64,000 nt of DNA. Origin: Rapidithrix thailandica (GTDB lineage Bacteria; Bacteroidota; Bacteroidia; Cytophagales; Flammeovirgaceae). Of this stretch, positions 46,501 to 55,745 are shown piece after piece. The translations under genes and the position numbers were made by a program. Under the pieces are notes generated by a model. The model was not told where the DNA came from. It did not search any database and worked only from the letters and a program-made list of their open reading frames with translations. Positions within the stretch are counted from its first letter, which is position 1; every line of letters starts with the position of its first letter. The stretch spans positions 1 to 64,000 of the forward strand of contig NZ_JBDKWZ010000009.1 of assembly GCF_039710355.1 (NCBI RefSeq), written 5' to 3'.

Positions 46501-47044
46501 TGGAGATACGGTAACCACAGATCACAATAATGCACGCTATCATTACAGTGGTTCCGCGATTCCTGATTTTTACGGTGGGTTTACCAATACTTTTGCTTAC
46601 AAAAACTTCACTTTGTCCGTATTGATGACCTATCAAGTGGGTGGTAAAGTATACGATGCAAACTATGCTTCTTTGATGCATCCGGATGACTACGGTAGAG
46701 CTCTGCATAAAGATATGTTGAATCGTTGGCAAAAGCCAGGGGATATCACTGATGTGCCTCGAATGGATGCAAGTAATGGAGGAATTTATAATGCCCAGTC
46801 GGATCGTTTCTTGACGGATGCTTCCTTCTTAACACTTCGTTCGGTAAATCTAATGTATACCTTGCCAAGTCAGCTTGCTTCCAAGTTGAAAGTGCAAGGC
46901 GCCAATGTGTATTTAAGCGGGGAGAACTTGTGGATAGGCAGTAAACGGAAAGGAATGAATGTAACCCAATCGTTTACCGGAGTTACTTCGAATGCTTATT
47001 TACCGGCAAGAGTGATCACTCTAGGTTTGAATTTGACCATTTAA
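43520..47044 (+). CDS. SusC/RagA TonB-dependent transporter with STN domain (module 3)
   Basis: 1174 residues. Signal peptide about 1-38 (SETNAQQ), STN domain (SDYFALIESQTQFKFSYDRK region), carboxypeptidase-regulatory-like domain (VSGQVISSEDNTPMPGVNVI), linker ELDEVMVIAYGTTDKRSFTG, plug (IRIRGFGSVNASSDPLYVVDG; VLKDASSAALYGSRAANGVV) and barrel ending ITLGLNLTI. The PMPGVNVIIKGTNTGT and SAALYGSRAANGVV blocks are textbook SusC. Imports the glycan of module 3 and signals through its STN domain to FecR. SusD follows after six bases. Confidence 0.96.
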   Translation: MKRNPLHLILMFSKHFLVGCLIQCLLFSLVYASETNAQQNRSINDVTVEINMPSGKVSDYFALIESQTQFKFSYDRKDLQKNNTLVRISNASTVAEVLTEISRTARLKFKQVNKNINVTPMEKTQEKEVIVELPMQEVLVSGQVISSEDNTPMPGVNVIIKGTNTGTITDIDGNYKLTVPDANSTLLFSFVGFEAQEVTLGNNTVINVKMDPDSQELDEVMVIAYGTTDKRSFTGSMTQVGAEKIEQRPITNVNSALSGAAPGIQTNTGSGQPGSGPSIRIRGFGSVNASSDPLYVVDGVPFSGNISDLNVGDIENISVLKDASSAALYGSRAANGVVMITTKSGKEGKSQIQVKMSHGVVSRGIDEYETVNAKEYYPMMWEAYRNNLAYRSKDPLSLEDANKQASGLVPGKDGIKDLLGYNPFNVADNAIVGTDGTLNPKAELRYSSDDLDWFDPIERTGSRQNYSVGVNGGTEKSDYFISLGYLDEKGFIKNSDYERINGRLNLNTRPTDWFKTGLNISGALSKSNMTNDESSNGYANPFYFSRNMGPIYPVYAIGADGEYIPDLHGKRQYDIGDMTELGLPLRPSGAFSGRHVIAENAWNKNEIKRNQWSARTYGEVTFLKDFKFRTNISVDISNYERSAFDNSIVGDGAPAGRSRKINTTTTAYTFNQLLSYEKYFGKHHIDVLAGHENYDYTYNYNYGMRQVQAATGNMELINFTTTNGLESYTNKHRIESYLSRANYDYNDKYFLSLSYRRDGSSKFHRDYRWGDFWSVGASWRMDNESFIQSVDWINHLKVRASYGELGNDGLQDEDGDNIYYAWQQLYGLGYNNAYEPGYLLQTLESKNLLWESNATFDVGVDFVLFQDRINGSVEFFHRQSDNLLFRVPVPVSSGFDDKNENVGTMWNRGFEIQLGVGIIRNENFNWDLDLNWTTVENRITKLPQEEIINGTKKLKKGQSIYDYWLRDWYGVDPETGDALYVAETYNAENSKIIDGDTVTTDHNNARYHYSGSAIPDFYGGFTNTFAYKNFTLSVLMTYQVGGKVYDANYASLMHPDDYGRALHKDMLNRWQKPGDITDVPRMDASNGGIYNAQSDRFLTDASFLTLRSVNLMYTLPSQLASKLKVQGANVYLSGENLWIGSKRKGMNVTQSFTGVTSNAYLPARVITLGLNLTI

Positions 47045-47050
47045 ACAGCT

Positions 47051-48535
47051 ATGACAATGAGAAGATTAATATATAGAATCAGTTTGTTATTCTCTGCACT
47101 CTTGATTTTGAATTCCTGTGCAGACGATTATTTGGATACAACCCCTACGGATGCCATTGACAAAGATCAGGCATTTAGTACGATAAAGAACGTATGGGGG
47201 GCTCTCAACGGAATCCACCGGGCCATGTTTATGCAATATGACCGTATGGATCAAGCCGGACAAGGGTCAATGATGATCAATTTTGATATGTTGGGAGAGG
47301 ATTTGGTCATGAACTCATCCGGAAACGGTTGGTTTAATTCTACTTACAAATGGAGAAACCACCGTAGTGAAAGCAGTTCAATGACTTTTTATTCTTATCG
47401 CTTTTATTACAAGTTGATTGCCAACGCCAATATGATCATTCATAATGTTGATGGGGTGGTAGGACCTGAGGAAGAGAAAAAAGCAATCAAAGGCCAGGCT
47501 TTGGCTTACCGAGGTTGGGCACATTTCATGTTGGTGCAGATGTTTGGCGAACGCTATGTAGCTGGCCAAAACAACAAGCAATTGGGTGTTCCTTTGATGA
47601 CTGAAGTGACGATCGAACCCCAAAAAAGAGCTTTGGTGGAAGAAGTGTATGAGCAAATCAACAAAGACCTGGACGAAGCGATTCTGAATTTAGACGCAGG
47701 TATCGGGAGAGAGTATATTTCCCATATCAGTGTGGAAGTAGCAAAGGGTGTGAAAGCAAGAGTGGCCTTGGCTATGCAAGATTGGGAAACAGCCGCTACT
47801 TATGCCAATGAAGCCCGAACAGGCTTTGACTTGATGAGTGAAAAAGAATATCTGTCAGGCTTTAATTCGGTAGATAACCCTGAGTGGATGTGGGGAAGCG
47901 AGCAAATTTCTATTCAGAACAATTACTTCTACTCCTTTTTTGCTTTTATGTCAGCAAACTTTAGCTCTTCGAATATCAAGTCTAATCCTAAATCGATCAA
48001 TTCCACGCTTTACCATCAGATCGCTGATACGGATTACAGAAAGCAATTGTGGTCTGAAACCGGACAAGAAGATGATTTTCCTATACCTCCGGGAGGAAAA
48101 CGATATCCTTATATAAATAAGAAATTTTTGGCCGAAAATAGTGGAAGTAGTATCGGAGATATCCCTTATATGCGTGCTTCGGAAATGTATTTGATTGAGG
48201 CTGAAGCAAAAGCTCAATTAGGCTTGTATGGTGAAGCGGCAGATTTGTTGTATGCTTTAGCAATTCAAAGGGATGAGAAGTATGTAAAATCTACTAAAAT
48301 CGGACAAGAGTTGATCGATGAAATTATGTTACAGCGAAGAATTGAGTTATGGGGAGAAGGTTTCCGTTTTCTGGATTTGAAGAGAACAAATAGCAAACTT
48401 GACCGGACCGGAGCAAACCATAAAGAATCGCTTAGTATTGTGATGGAAGTAGCACCTGGTGATAAGAAATGGCAGTTCTTGATCCCACGGGATGAACTGA
48501 ATGCCAATGACTCTATTGCTCAAAATCCATTATAA
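47051..48535 (+). CDS. SusD/RagB glycan-binding lipoprotein (module 3)
   Basis: 494 residues; ATG at 47051, with a second ATG at 47057 also possible. Lipobox Cys23 (LILNSC) followed by ADDYLDTTPTDAIDKDQAF. Helical core (QALAYRGWAHFMLVQMFGERY) and C-terminal motif (YMRASEMYLIEAEAKAQLG, EIMLQRRIELWGEGFRFLDLKR) intact. Lid of the preceding SusC. Ended by a CCTTCCRGG-family terminator, so the sigma-FecR-SusC-SusD core is separated from the regulator that follows. Confidence 0.95.
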   Translation: MTMRRLIYRISLLFSALLILNSCADDYLDTTPTDAIDKDQAFSTIKNVWGALNGIHRAMFMQYDRMDQAGQGSMMINFDMLGEDLVMNSSGNGWFNSTYKWRNHRSESSSMTFYSYRFYYKLIANANMIIHNVDGVVGPEEEKKAIKGQALAYRGWAHFMLVQMFGERYVAGQNNKQLGVPLMTEVTIEPQKRALVEEVYEQINKDLDEAILNLDAGIGREYISHISVEVAKGVKARVALAMQDWETAATYANEARTGFDLMSEKEYLSGFNSVDNPEWMWGSEQISIQNNYFYSFFAFMSANFSSSNIKSNPKSINSTLYHQIADTDYRKQLWSETGQEDDFPIPPGGKRYPYINKKFLAENSGSSIGDIPYMRASEMYLIEAEAKAQLGLYGEAADLLYALAIQRDEKYVKSTKIGQELIDEIMLQRRIELWGEGFRFLDLKRTNSKLDRTGANHKESLSIVMEVAPGDKKWQFLIPRDELNANDSIAQNPL

Positions 48536-48590
48536 AAATCTTAGGCTTAGCCAATAAACAAAACTATCACTTGGACCAAATGACTCTTTT

Positions 48591-48625
48591 TACCTTCCGG
48601 AATTTGTTTTCCGGAAGGTATTTTT
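48591..48625 (+). terminator. Intrinsic terminator, CCTTCCRGG family
   Basis: 10-bp stem TACCTTCCGG with CCGGAAGGTA, ten-base loop, then TTTTT. Ends the SusCD module 3 transcript. Confidence 0.88.
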
Positions 48626-48735
48626 ATGCCTGATGCTCTCTTGTTTTCCCTCTCTCCTGATTTCAGTTTCTTGTATATACAACTTTTGCTCCTTATATTT
48701 CCACGTGCATTATTTGTAATGACTTGCACAGAACT

Positions 48736-50478
48736 ATGAACTTATCCTGTATGCAAGATAATTACCCTGTTACCTATCTCCCTTTCTTGATAAAGGCAAT
48801 GCTTCTCTTTTGTATCAATATTACACCATTGCCAAGAGCCTTTGCGGAAACCTCATTGACTGACAGTTTACATCATCAAATGATTCAGAAAATTGAAAAA
48901 GAGGAAAAAGATTCGGCCTTTGTAAACCGGGTCAATGCCATTGCTTGGGCTTATTTAAATACGGAACCGGATTCGTCTCTTTACTATAGTGAGAAAGCTC
49001 TGGAACAAGCCCGGAAAATCTTCTACTTACACGGGCAAGCGCATGCGGTCATTAATATGGGCCGCTATTACCGGAATAAAGGAAATTTTCCCGAAGCTTT
49101 AAAACATTTGCTGGAGGCTCTCCGCTTGTATGAGCAGGATGGAGATTTAGCACAAGTAGGGCATTCCTATACGGATATAGGGGTGGTTCATAATATGAAT
49201 GGATCGAAAGACCTCTGTCTGAAAAACTTCTTAAAAGCCAAAGAGGTATTTGAAAAGTTAGGGAATAAAAAAGGCATTGCCCATAGCTATAATAACCTGG
49301 GTATTCTGCATGAATACAATGGGGAGGACTCCCTGGCTCTTGCCTATTATCAAAAAGCATTGGAAATTAAAAAAGAACTGGGGAATAAACAGGAAATAGG
49401 CGTGTCGTTAAACAATTTGGGAGGCTTCTACAACGATCAAAATGACTATTCAAAAGCCATTCAGTATTATGAAGAGGCATTGAATTACTTTAAGGAATCC
49501 AGCCATCCCATCGGCTTGATTTCTACTTACAGTAGCATGGCGAATACATATTTAAGTTTTCATCAACCGGGTATAGCCAAAAAGTATTACGAACAAGCGT
49601 TGGAATTAACCGAGAAAATCCAATCGGGAGTGTGGAAATCCAAAGTACTGGAAGATTATATCACCTATTTTGAGAAAACCGGAAATTACAAAAAAGCTTC
49701 CTTCATGTACAAAGATTTTATCGGTTTAAAAGACAGTTTGTTCAATTCGGAAAAATCGAAGCAGATGGCCGAAATGCAAACACGCTTTGAAACAGATCAA
49801 AAAGAACAACAAATTGCCTTGTTGGAAAAAGAGAACCAACTGGACCAAATTAAAAAGTATGCCTTGGGGGCAGGCTTGTCATTAAGTTTGGCTTTAGGTT
49901 GGTTATTGTATTATTTCCAACAAATGAAAAGAAAGTCAGAACAAGAATTATATCAAAAGGAAAGTAAGTTGCAACGGGTTCAAACTGCTATGGCCCAAAA
50001 AGAACGGGACGAAGCCCAAATGGAACTTACCTATAATCAAAAAATGCTGAACTTTTATATGAATCACTTCAAAGAGAAAAATCAGCATATTGAACAACTC
50101 AAAGTCCAGATCGAAGTTTTAAAAAATCATAAAAAGACCTCTAAGGAGCTTCCCGATGTCCATTATTTCCAATTATTGAATTCTACATTGATGACTGAAG
50201 AAGAATGGGCAGAGTTCAAACAATTGTTCGTACAAGTACACGGGATATTTTTTGAGCAAATCCAACGGTGGGAGCCTGCCTTTACCGAAGAAGAAATCCG
50301 TATAGCTGCCTTGCTGAAATTAAAAATGCAAACAAAAGAAATTGCCGGTATGCTAGGCATTGCCCCTGAAAATGTTATTAAATTCAAGTATCAAATTAAA
50401 AAGAAACTCCACATTCACGATGATCAGAAGTTGGAGTCCTTTATTGAAGAAATGGGTGCGGAAGGAAAAGATACATGA
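48736..50478 (+). CDS. TPR membrane regulator with C-terminal LuxR-like HTH
   Basis: 580 residues from the ATG at 48736; a TTG at 48724 is less likely. A hydrophobic N-terminus suggests export of the sensor part. TPR-like helical repeats cover about 90-330 (for example GKKGIAHSYNNLGILHEY-type units, SLALAYYQKALEIKKELG). A membrane helix (YALGAGLSLSLALGWLLYYF, about 376-396) is followed by a long coiled coil. A cytoplasmic helix-turn-helix ends the protein (EEIRIAALLKLKMQTKEIAGMLGIAPENVIKFKYQIKKKL region). This is a common one-protein Bacteroidota regulator design, related to but not the same as hybrid two-component SusR/HTCS sensors. It probably controls the sulfatase and dehydrogenase genes downstream. 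Confidence 0.85.
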   Translation: MNLSCMQDNYPVTYLPFLIKAMLLFCINITPLPRAFAETSLTDSLHHQMIQKIEKEEKDSAFVNRVNAIAWAYLNTEPDSSLYYSEKALEQARKIFYLHGQAHAVINMGRYYRNKGNFPEALKHLLEALRLYEQDGDLAQVGHSYTDIGVVHNMNGSKDLCLKNFLKAKEVFEKLGNKKGIAHSYNNLGILHEYNGEDSLALAYYQKALEIKKELGNKQEIGVSLNNLGGFYNDQNDYSKAIQYYEEALNYFKESSHPIGLISTYSSMANTYLSFHQPGIAKKYYEQALELTEKIQSGVWKSKVLEDYITYFEKTGNYKKASFMYKDFIGLKDSLFNSEKSKQMAEMQTRFETDQKEQQIALLEKENQLDQIKKYALGAGLSLSLALGWLLYYFQQMKRKSEQELYQKESKLQRVQTAMAQKERDEAQMELTYNQKMLNFYMNHFKEKNQHIEQLKVQIEVLKNHKKTSKELPDVHYFQLLNSTLMTEEEWAEFKQLFVQVHGIFFEQIQRWEPAFTEEEIRIAALLKLKMQTKEIAGMLGIAPENVIKFKYQIKKKLHIHDDQKLESFIEEMGAEGKDT

Positions 50479-50630
50479 CGAATGCTCATTAAGGCCCGGA
50501 AATAAAAGCAGATAGATATAAAACCTTTATCTGGCTTACTTACTTTTAGTGAAATTTGGACAGGGTCTTATCTACCCTGAAGGCCCATATTAAGGACTTC
50601 AAGACATTTTTTTAAAACAGTCATATTACT

Positions 50631-52100
50631 ATGATCCGGCAAACACTCCTTTTAATGGTAGTCGCTTACATGTTCGGGGCTTGTCATACCCCGGGGCCTC
50701 CCAATGTTTTGTTTATCGCAGTGGATGATTTGAGGACTGAGTTGGGGGTTTATGGAAATCCCATTGTACAAAGCCCTCATTTGGACAGGCTGGCTACAGA
50801 AGGGCGTTTGTTTACGCATCATTATGTACAAGTGCCGACTTGCGGAGCTTCCCGGCATGCTTTACTCACAGGGAAATATCCTACACAACAAAAGCATTTA
50901 AGCAATGATATCACGGCCGAAACCCTGGCCAAAGCTCCTGAAAATACGCTTCCCGAAACTTTTATCCACCATTTCAAAAGAAACGGTTACTACACGGTTG
51001 GTATCGGCAAGATCAGCCACTCAGCGGACGGTCAAGTTTACGGTTATGAAGAAGCCCCTTCCGGGAAAAGGGAGTTGCCCTATAGCTGGGACGAACTGTT
51101 GTTTGATCCGGGCAAATGGGCAACCGGATGGAATGCATTTTTTGCCTATGCTGATGACGAAAACCGGCAAAGCAGGAAGCGACAAGTGAAACCGTATGAG
51201 CAAGCGGATGTTACCGATGAAGGTTATCCGGATGGCTTAACAGCCCAATTGGCTGTTGCCAAACTCAAGGAGTTAAAACAAAAAGAACAACCCTTTTTCT
51301 TAGGAGTAGGCTTTTTCAAACCCCATTTGCCCTTTACCGCCCCGAAGAAATACTGGGACATGTACGAGCGGGAATCAATCCCTTTATCGCCCAATCCTAA
51401 CATTCCCGAAACTGTACATCCTCTTAGCCTACACGGCAGCGGAGAGCTCAATGGCTATTACCTGACCGATGAAAAAGCCGGGTTAAAAGAGACTGTTTCA
51501 GAGGAATATGCCCGCAAGCTGCGGCATGCCTATTTTGCTTGTATCAGTTATGTGGATGCGCAGATCGGGAAGGTACTGGACGAATTGAAAAAGCAAGGAT
51601 TGGATGAAAATACCATTGTCGTGGTTTGGGGCGATCATGGTTGGCATTTGGGCGACCAAATGGTTTGGGGAAAACATACATTGTTTGAAAGAGCCTTAAA
51701 AAGTTCTTTGATTGTGAAAGTACCGGGAATGCTCCAAACTGGAGTTCCGGCAGAAGGCCTGGTAGAAACCATAGACATTTACCCAACCCTTTTGGAGCTA
51801 TGTGGTTTGAAAGCATCCATCCCTCTGGATGGAAAGAGTTTTGTGGCTCAATTGAATTCTCCGGAAAGTGACGGTAAAGTAGCTGCTTACGGCTTTTTTC
51901 GCAAGGGGATTTCTATGAGGACAGAACGCTACCGTTTGACCAAGTATTTCCGGAAGGAGGAACCCCTATGGGAATTATACGATCATCAAACGGATCCCGA
52001 TGAGACGAAGAATATTGCCCGTGAAAAGCCCGAATTGGTGAAGAAATTAATGCCTCTTTGGGAAAAAGGAAATACGGGAATTTATCAAAGAAAAAACTGA
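50631..52100 (+). CDS. Formylglycine sulfatase (iduronate-2-sulfatase-like), module 3
   Basis: 489 residues. Lipobox Cys18 (MFGAC). Motifs: PNVLFIAVDDLRTELGVYG, formylglycine site C-G-A-S-R at Cys71 (VPTCGASRHALLTGKYP), GIGKISH (serine-rich variant of the GKWH block) and VVVWGDHGWHLGDQMVWGKHTLFE. The VDDLR start and WGDHGWHLGD metal motif place it in the iduronate-2-sulfatase-like S1_7 type, which also includes enzymes acting on algal glycans. Located 152 bp after the TPR regulator. Confidence 0.92.
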   Translation: MIRQTLLLMVVAYMFGACHTPGPPNVLFIAVDDLRTELGVYGNPIVQSPHLDRLATEGRLFTHHYVQVPTCGASRHALLTGKYPTQQKHLSNDITAETLAKAPENTLPETFIHHFKRNGYYTVGIGKISHSADGQVYGYEEAPSGKRELPYSWDELLFDPGKWATGWNAFFAYADDENRQSRKRQVKPYEQADVTDEGYPDGLTAQLAVAKLKELKQKEQPFFLGVGFFKPHLPFTAPKKYWDMYERESIPLSPNPNIPETVHPLSLHGSGELNGYYLTDEKAGLKETVSEEYARKLRHAYFACISYVDAQIGKVLDELKKQGLDENTIVVVWGDHGWHLGDQMVWGKHTLFERALKSSLIVKVPGMLQTGVPAEGLVETIDIYPTLLELCGLKASIPLDGKSFVAQLNSPESDGKVAAYGFFRKGISMRTERYRLTKYFRKEEPLWELYDHQTDPDETKNIAREKPELVKKLMPLWEKGNTGIYQRKN

Positions 52101-52274
52101 CCAAAGTTCAACTCGGGCATAAAGACAATAAATTCCGGATTCAATCAGCTCGGTTAATCTGAAAAAGATGTAATGACTCACGTAAAAAAATTTGTGAAAA
52201 GCTAAGAAAATAGCTAGCTTAGAGTCAAAAAGACTATAAGTTTGATTCTACACAAGTTAATCTATTTAAATTTG

Positions 52275-55200
52275 ATGAAAATGAGGAGATTATGGTACTG
52301 GATTGCTTTTGCGATGAGCTTTGCCGCTTTACTTTCCTGTAGCTCAAAACAAGAGAAAAAAGTTTTGGTATATTCCCGTACCGAAGGCTTCCGGCATGGC
52401 TCTATTGAAGCCGGGCAGCAAGCCATTGAAAAATTGGGAAAAGACAATGGGTTTCAGGTGATACTGACTGAAGATCCTAATTACTTTACCGAAGACTCTC
52501 TCAAGGATATTTCGACGGTGATTTTTCTCAATACTACCGGAGATGTATTGAATTATTACCAACAGGCCGACTTTGAGCGCTATATCCAGTCGGGTGGAGG
52601 CTATGTAGGTTTGCATGCCGCCACCGATACCGAATACGAGTGGCCTTGGTACAACCGGTTAGTGGGGGCGTATTTTGACGGTCATCCTAAAATACAAGAA
52701 GCAAAACTGAAGGTGTTGGACAAAAACCATCCTTCTACTTCTATGCTGCCGGATGAGTGGATACGGAAAGACGAGTGGTATAACTTTAAGGACCTCAATC
52801 CCGAGGTGAAGGTGTTGATAACCATTGACGAAACCTCTTATGAAGGTGGGAAAAACGGAGATCCGCATCCGATGGCCTGGTACCATGCATTTGACGGAGG
52901 GCGTGCCTTCTACACCGAATTCGGCCACACGGATGAGTCTTTCGAAGAACCTTTGTTTTTGCAGCACTTGTTAGGAGGAATTCAGTACGCGATGGGAGAC
53001 AATCAGAGGGATTATACCAAAGCCACTACTGACCGGGTGCCATTGGAAAACCGCTTTGTCCGTACTGTGTTGGCGCAAAACCTGGAAGAACCCATGGAAT
53101 TGGAATATTTACCCAACCACAAAATTTTATTTATCGAAAGAAAAGGGGCCGTGAAAGTATACAACCTGGCTACGGAAGAGTTGAAAACCGTAGCGGAAAT
53201 CCCGGTGCAACACGAGCCCGGAGAAGACGGTTTGTTAGGCTTGGCTTTGGACCCGGACTATGAGCGAAACCACTGGATCTATCTATACTACACACCTGAA
53301 GGGGAAGAGTCCGTGCAGCGTTTGTCCCGTTTCGAATTTGCCAAGGACGAATTAAATTTTGCCTCGGAAAAAGTATTGTTGAAAGTACCTACGGAGAGAG
53401 ATTGTTGTCATTCAGGCGGTTCGGTTGAGTTTGGTCCGGACGGTTTATTGTACCTGTCAACCGGAGACAATACCAACCCTTTCGAATCTAATGGTTATTC
53501 TCCTTCTGACGAGCGGGACGGGCGTGCAGTCTGGGATGCTCAAAAATCTTCGGCCAATACCAATGATTTAAGGGGGAAAATCCTGCGGATCAAACCGGAG
53601 CCGGACGGAACCTATTCTATTCCGGAAGGTAACTTGTTTCCCGAAGGAACATCTAAAACCCGTCCGGAAATTTATGTGATGGGACTTCGCAATCCTTTCC
53701 GGATATCCGTGGACCACAAAACAGGCTATCTCTATTGGGGTGATGTAGGCCCGGATGCCGGAAAAGACGGTGAAAAACGAGGGCCAAAAGGCTTGGACGA
53801 ATTGAACCAGGCCCGTAAGGCCGGCAACTGGGGTTGGCCATATACCCGGGGGAATAATCAATTGTATTACGATTACGATTTTGAAAAGAAAGAACCCAAG
53901 GCACCTTTTGATCCGAATAACCTGATCAACAATTCGCCTAACAACACCGGTTTGGAAAAACTGCCTCCGGCACAACCTTCCCTGATCTGGTACTCGTACG
54001 ATAAGTCCGAAGAATTCCCCTGGACAGGTACCGGAGGAAAAAACCCGATGGCCGGGCCAATCTACTATGCCGAACAATTCAAAGAAATCGACAGCCGTTT
54101 TCCGGATTATTTTAATGGCAAAGTCTTCTTCTACGACTGGATGCGCGATTGGATTTATATCATTACCCTGGATGAAAACCAGAACTATCAAAAAGCAGAG
54201 CCTTTTATGCCTAATTCCGTATTTAACAATCCCACTGATATGATTTTCGGGCGAGATGGAAACTTGTATGTATTGGAATACGGGGAGAAATGGAGAGCAC
54301 GGAACCTGGAGGCGCGTTTGAATAAGATTGAATATGTAAAAGGAAACCGGGCACCTATTGCCAGAATTGAATCTGACAAAACTATTGGGGCTGCTCCGTT
54401 TACCGTACAGTTTTCCGGCTTGAAATCCGAAGACCTCGAAATGGACCCGCTCAGTTATCAATGGAGCTTTGAAGGCGGTGAGATTCAGGCTAACGAAGCT
54501 CAGGCAACCTATACTTTCCAACAACCCGGCACTTATAAAGTAAGGCTGACCGTAAAAGACTCCAAGGGAGTAAGTGCAGTTGCTACAAAAGAGATAATTG
54601 TGGGTAACGAACCACCGGTGGTCCGGGTAGAAATCGCCTCAGCACACGCCTTTTACAAAGACAATGGCAAAGTTGCTTATACGATCAAGGTCAATGATAA
54701 GGAGGATGGAAGTACGGAAGATGGTCGTATAGCTGCTGAAAATGTGACCGTTTCCCTCACGTATCTGCCGGAAGGCAAAGATATTATTCAGGCCAGTAAA
54801 GGGCATCAACCGAACCTGACACCGAAAGGAAAGATATTGATGGACGGCTCGGATTGCAAGGCTTGTCATGCGGTGGATAAAAAGATCAGTGGGCCGAGTT
54901 ATCAACAGGTAGCAGAAAAATACACTGAAAAAGACACGGACTACTTAGTAAGCAAAATTCTGGAAGGGGGCTCCGGAGTTTGGGGGGATGCGCCTATGTC
55001 GGCCCACCCACAGCTCAAAGAAGGCGAAGTCAGGGAAATTGTGAAATATGTCCTCTCCCTTAAAAAGGAGGAACACGCCCAATTGCCTTTAAAAGGCTCT
55101 CTGCGATTTGATCAGCACCAAAAAGGAAATACCAATGGCGTGTACATTCTCACAGCAACTTATACCGACCAAGGAAACGGAGCCATTACCTCTATTACGG

Positions 55201-55622
55201 CTCAGGAACAATTGGTATTTAAAGCACCTTTCTTGGAAGCCAAAAAGGCGGACGAAATTAGCGATGGCGTGTCTGCCTGGAATGGAGGCGGAAAAAGTGT
55301 GCTGGGAGGAATCAAACATGGGAAATCTTTTGCTTTTAAGGAGGTACTGCTGACCGGCTTAAAGTCTGTGGACCTTTCCGCGTATTATGTGTCTAAATAC
55401 GATTACGCAGGAAAAGTAGAAGTAAGAAAGGGAAGTAGAGAAGGGGAGAAGATAGGCGAAATCCAATTGGGCTATTCCCATGCGCAAAAGGATGCCTATA
55501 AAACGTATACGATTCCTTTACAATCGGCTTCCGGGAAAAGCGATTTGTATTTTGTCTTTGTCAATGAACAAGACAAAGACCGCTATGTTGCGAATGCCCA
55601 TGCCGTGTATTTGAATTATTAA
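52275..55622 (+). CDS. ThuA / glucose-sorbosone dehydrogenase / PKD / cytochrome c multidomain lipoprotein
   Basis: 1115 residues from the ATG at 52275; a TTG at 52242 is in frame but less likely. Lipobox Cys22 (FAALLSC). Domains in order: ThuA-like (about 25-255; GGGYVGLHAATDTEYEWPWY, EFGHTDESF), a PQQ-type sugar dehydrogenase six-bladed propeller (about 280-680; HEPGEDGLLGLALDPDY, GGSVEFGPDGLLYLSTGD, WPYTRG), a PKD domain (about 705-790), a class I cytochrome c (CKACH near 863, axial Met in DAPMSAHP) and a CBM6-like C-terminal sandwich. It may oxidise a sugar and pass electrons to its own haem. Similar fusions are frequent in Bacteroidota but largely uncharacterised. Confidence 0.88.
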   Translation: MKMRRLWYWIAFAMSFAALLSCSSKQEKKVLVYSRTEGFRHGSIEAGQQAIEKLGKDNGFQVILTEDPNYFTEDSLKDISTVIFLNTTGDVLNYYQQADFERYIQSGGGYVGLHAATDTEYEWPWYNRLVGAYFDGHPKIQEAKLKVLDKNHPSTSMLPDEWIRKDEWYNFKDLNPEVKVLITIDETSYEGGKNGDPHPMAWYHAFDGGRAFYTEFGHTDESFEEPLFLQHLLGGIQYAMGDNQRDYTKATTDRVPLENRFVRTVLAQNLEEPMELEYLPNHKILFIERKGAVKVYNLATEELKTVAEIPVQHEPGEDGLLGLALDPDYERNHWIYLYYTPEGEESVQRLSRFEFAKDELNFASEKVLLKVPTERDCCHSGGSVEFGPDGLLYLSTGDNTNPFESNGYSPSDERDGRAVWDAQKSSANTNDLRGKILRIKPEPDGTYSIPEGNLFPEGTSKTRPEIYVMGLRNPFRISVDHKTGYLYWGDVGPDAGKDGEKRGPKGLDELNQARKAGNWGWPYTRGNNQLYYDYDFEKKEPKAPFDPNNLINNSPNNTGLEKLPPAQPSLIWYSYDKSEEFPWTGTGGKNPMAGPIYYAEQFKEIDSRFPDYFNGKVFFYDWMRDWIYIITLDENQNYQKAEPFMPNSVFNNPTDMIFGRDGNLYVLEYGEKWRARNLEARLNKIEYVKGNRAPIARIESDKTIGAAPFTVQFSGLKSEDLEMDPLSYQWSFEGGEIQANEAQATYTFQQPGTYKVRLTVKDSKGVSAVATKEIIVGNEPPVVRVEIASAHAFYKDNGKVAYTIKVNDKEDGSTEDGRIAAENVTVSLTYLPEGKDIIQASKGHQPNLTPKGKILMDGSDCKACHAVDKKISGPSYQQVAEKYTEKDTDYLVSKILEGGSGVWGDAPMSAHPQLKEGEVREIVKYVLSLKKEEHAQLPLKGSLRFDQHQKGNTNGVYILTATYTDQGNGAITSITAQEQLVFKAPFLEAKKADEISDGVSAWNGGGKSVLGGIKHGKSFAFKEVLLTGLKSVDLSAYYVSKYDYAGKVEVRKGSREGEKIGEIQLGYSHAQKDAYKTYTIPLQSASGKSDLYFVFVNEQDKDRYVANAHAVYLNY

Positions 55623-55631
55623 CTGACTGGT

Positions 55632-55664
55632 AAACCTTCCAGGTTTTCAAAACCTGGAAGGTTT
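55632..55664 (+). terminator. 33-bp palindrome, CCTTCCRGG family
   Basis: AAACCTTCCAGGTTTT with its exact complement around a single C, ten bases after the ThuA fusion stop. Terminator-like without a strong T-run; part of the repeat family. Confidence 0.75.
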
Positions 55665-55745
55665 CAATAAGTCATACGGATAGTTTAAAAAGTAAAACCG
55701 GTTATTTTTTATTTCCGGAATTAAAGGCCACCTATTTAAATCCTT

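Noticed and set aside
53568..54524. 318-codon minus-strand open frame inside the ThuA fusion gene
   Set aside because: Long only because of codon bias on the opposite strand; the plus strand has four recognisable domains.
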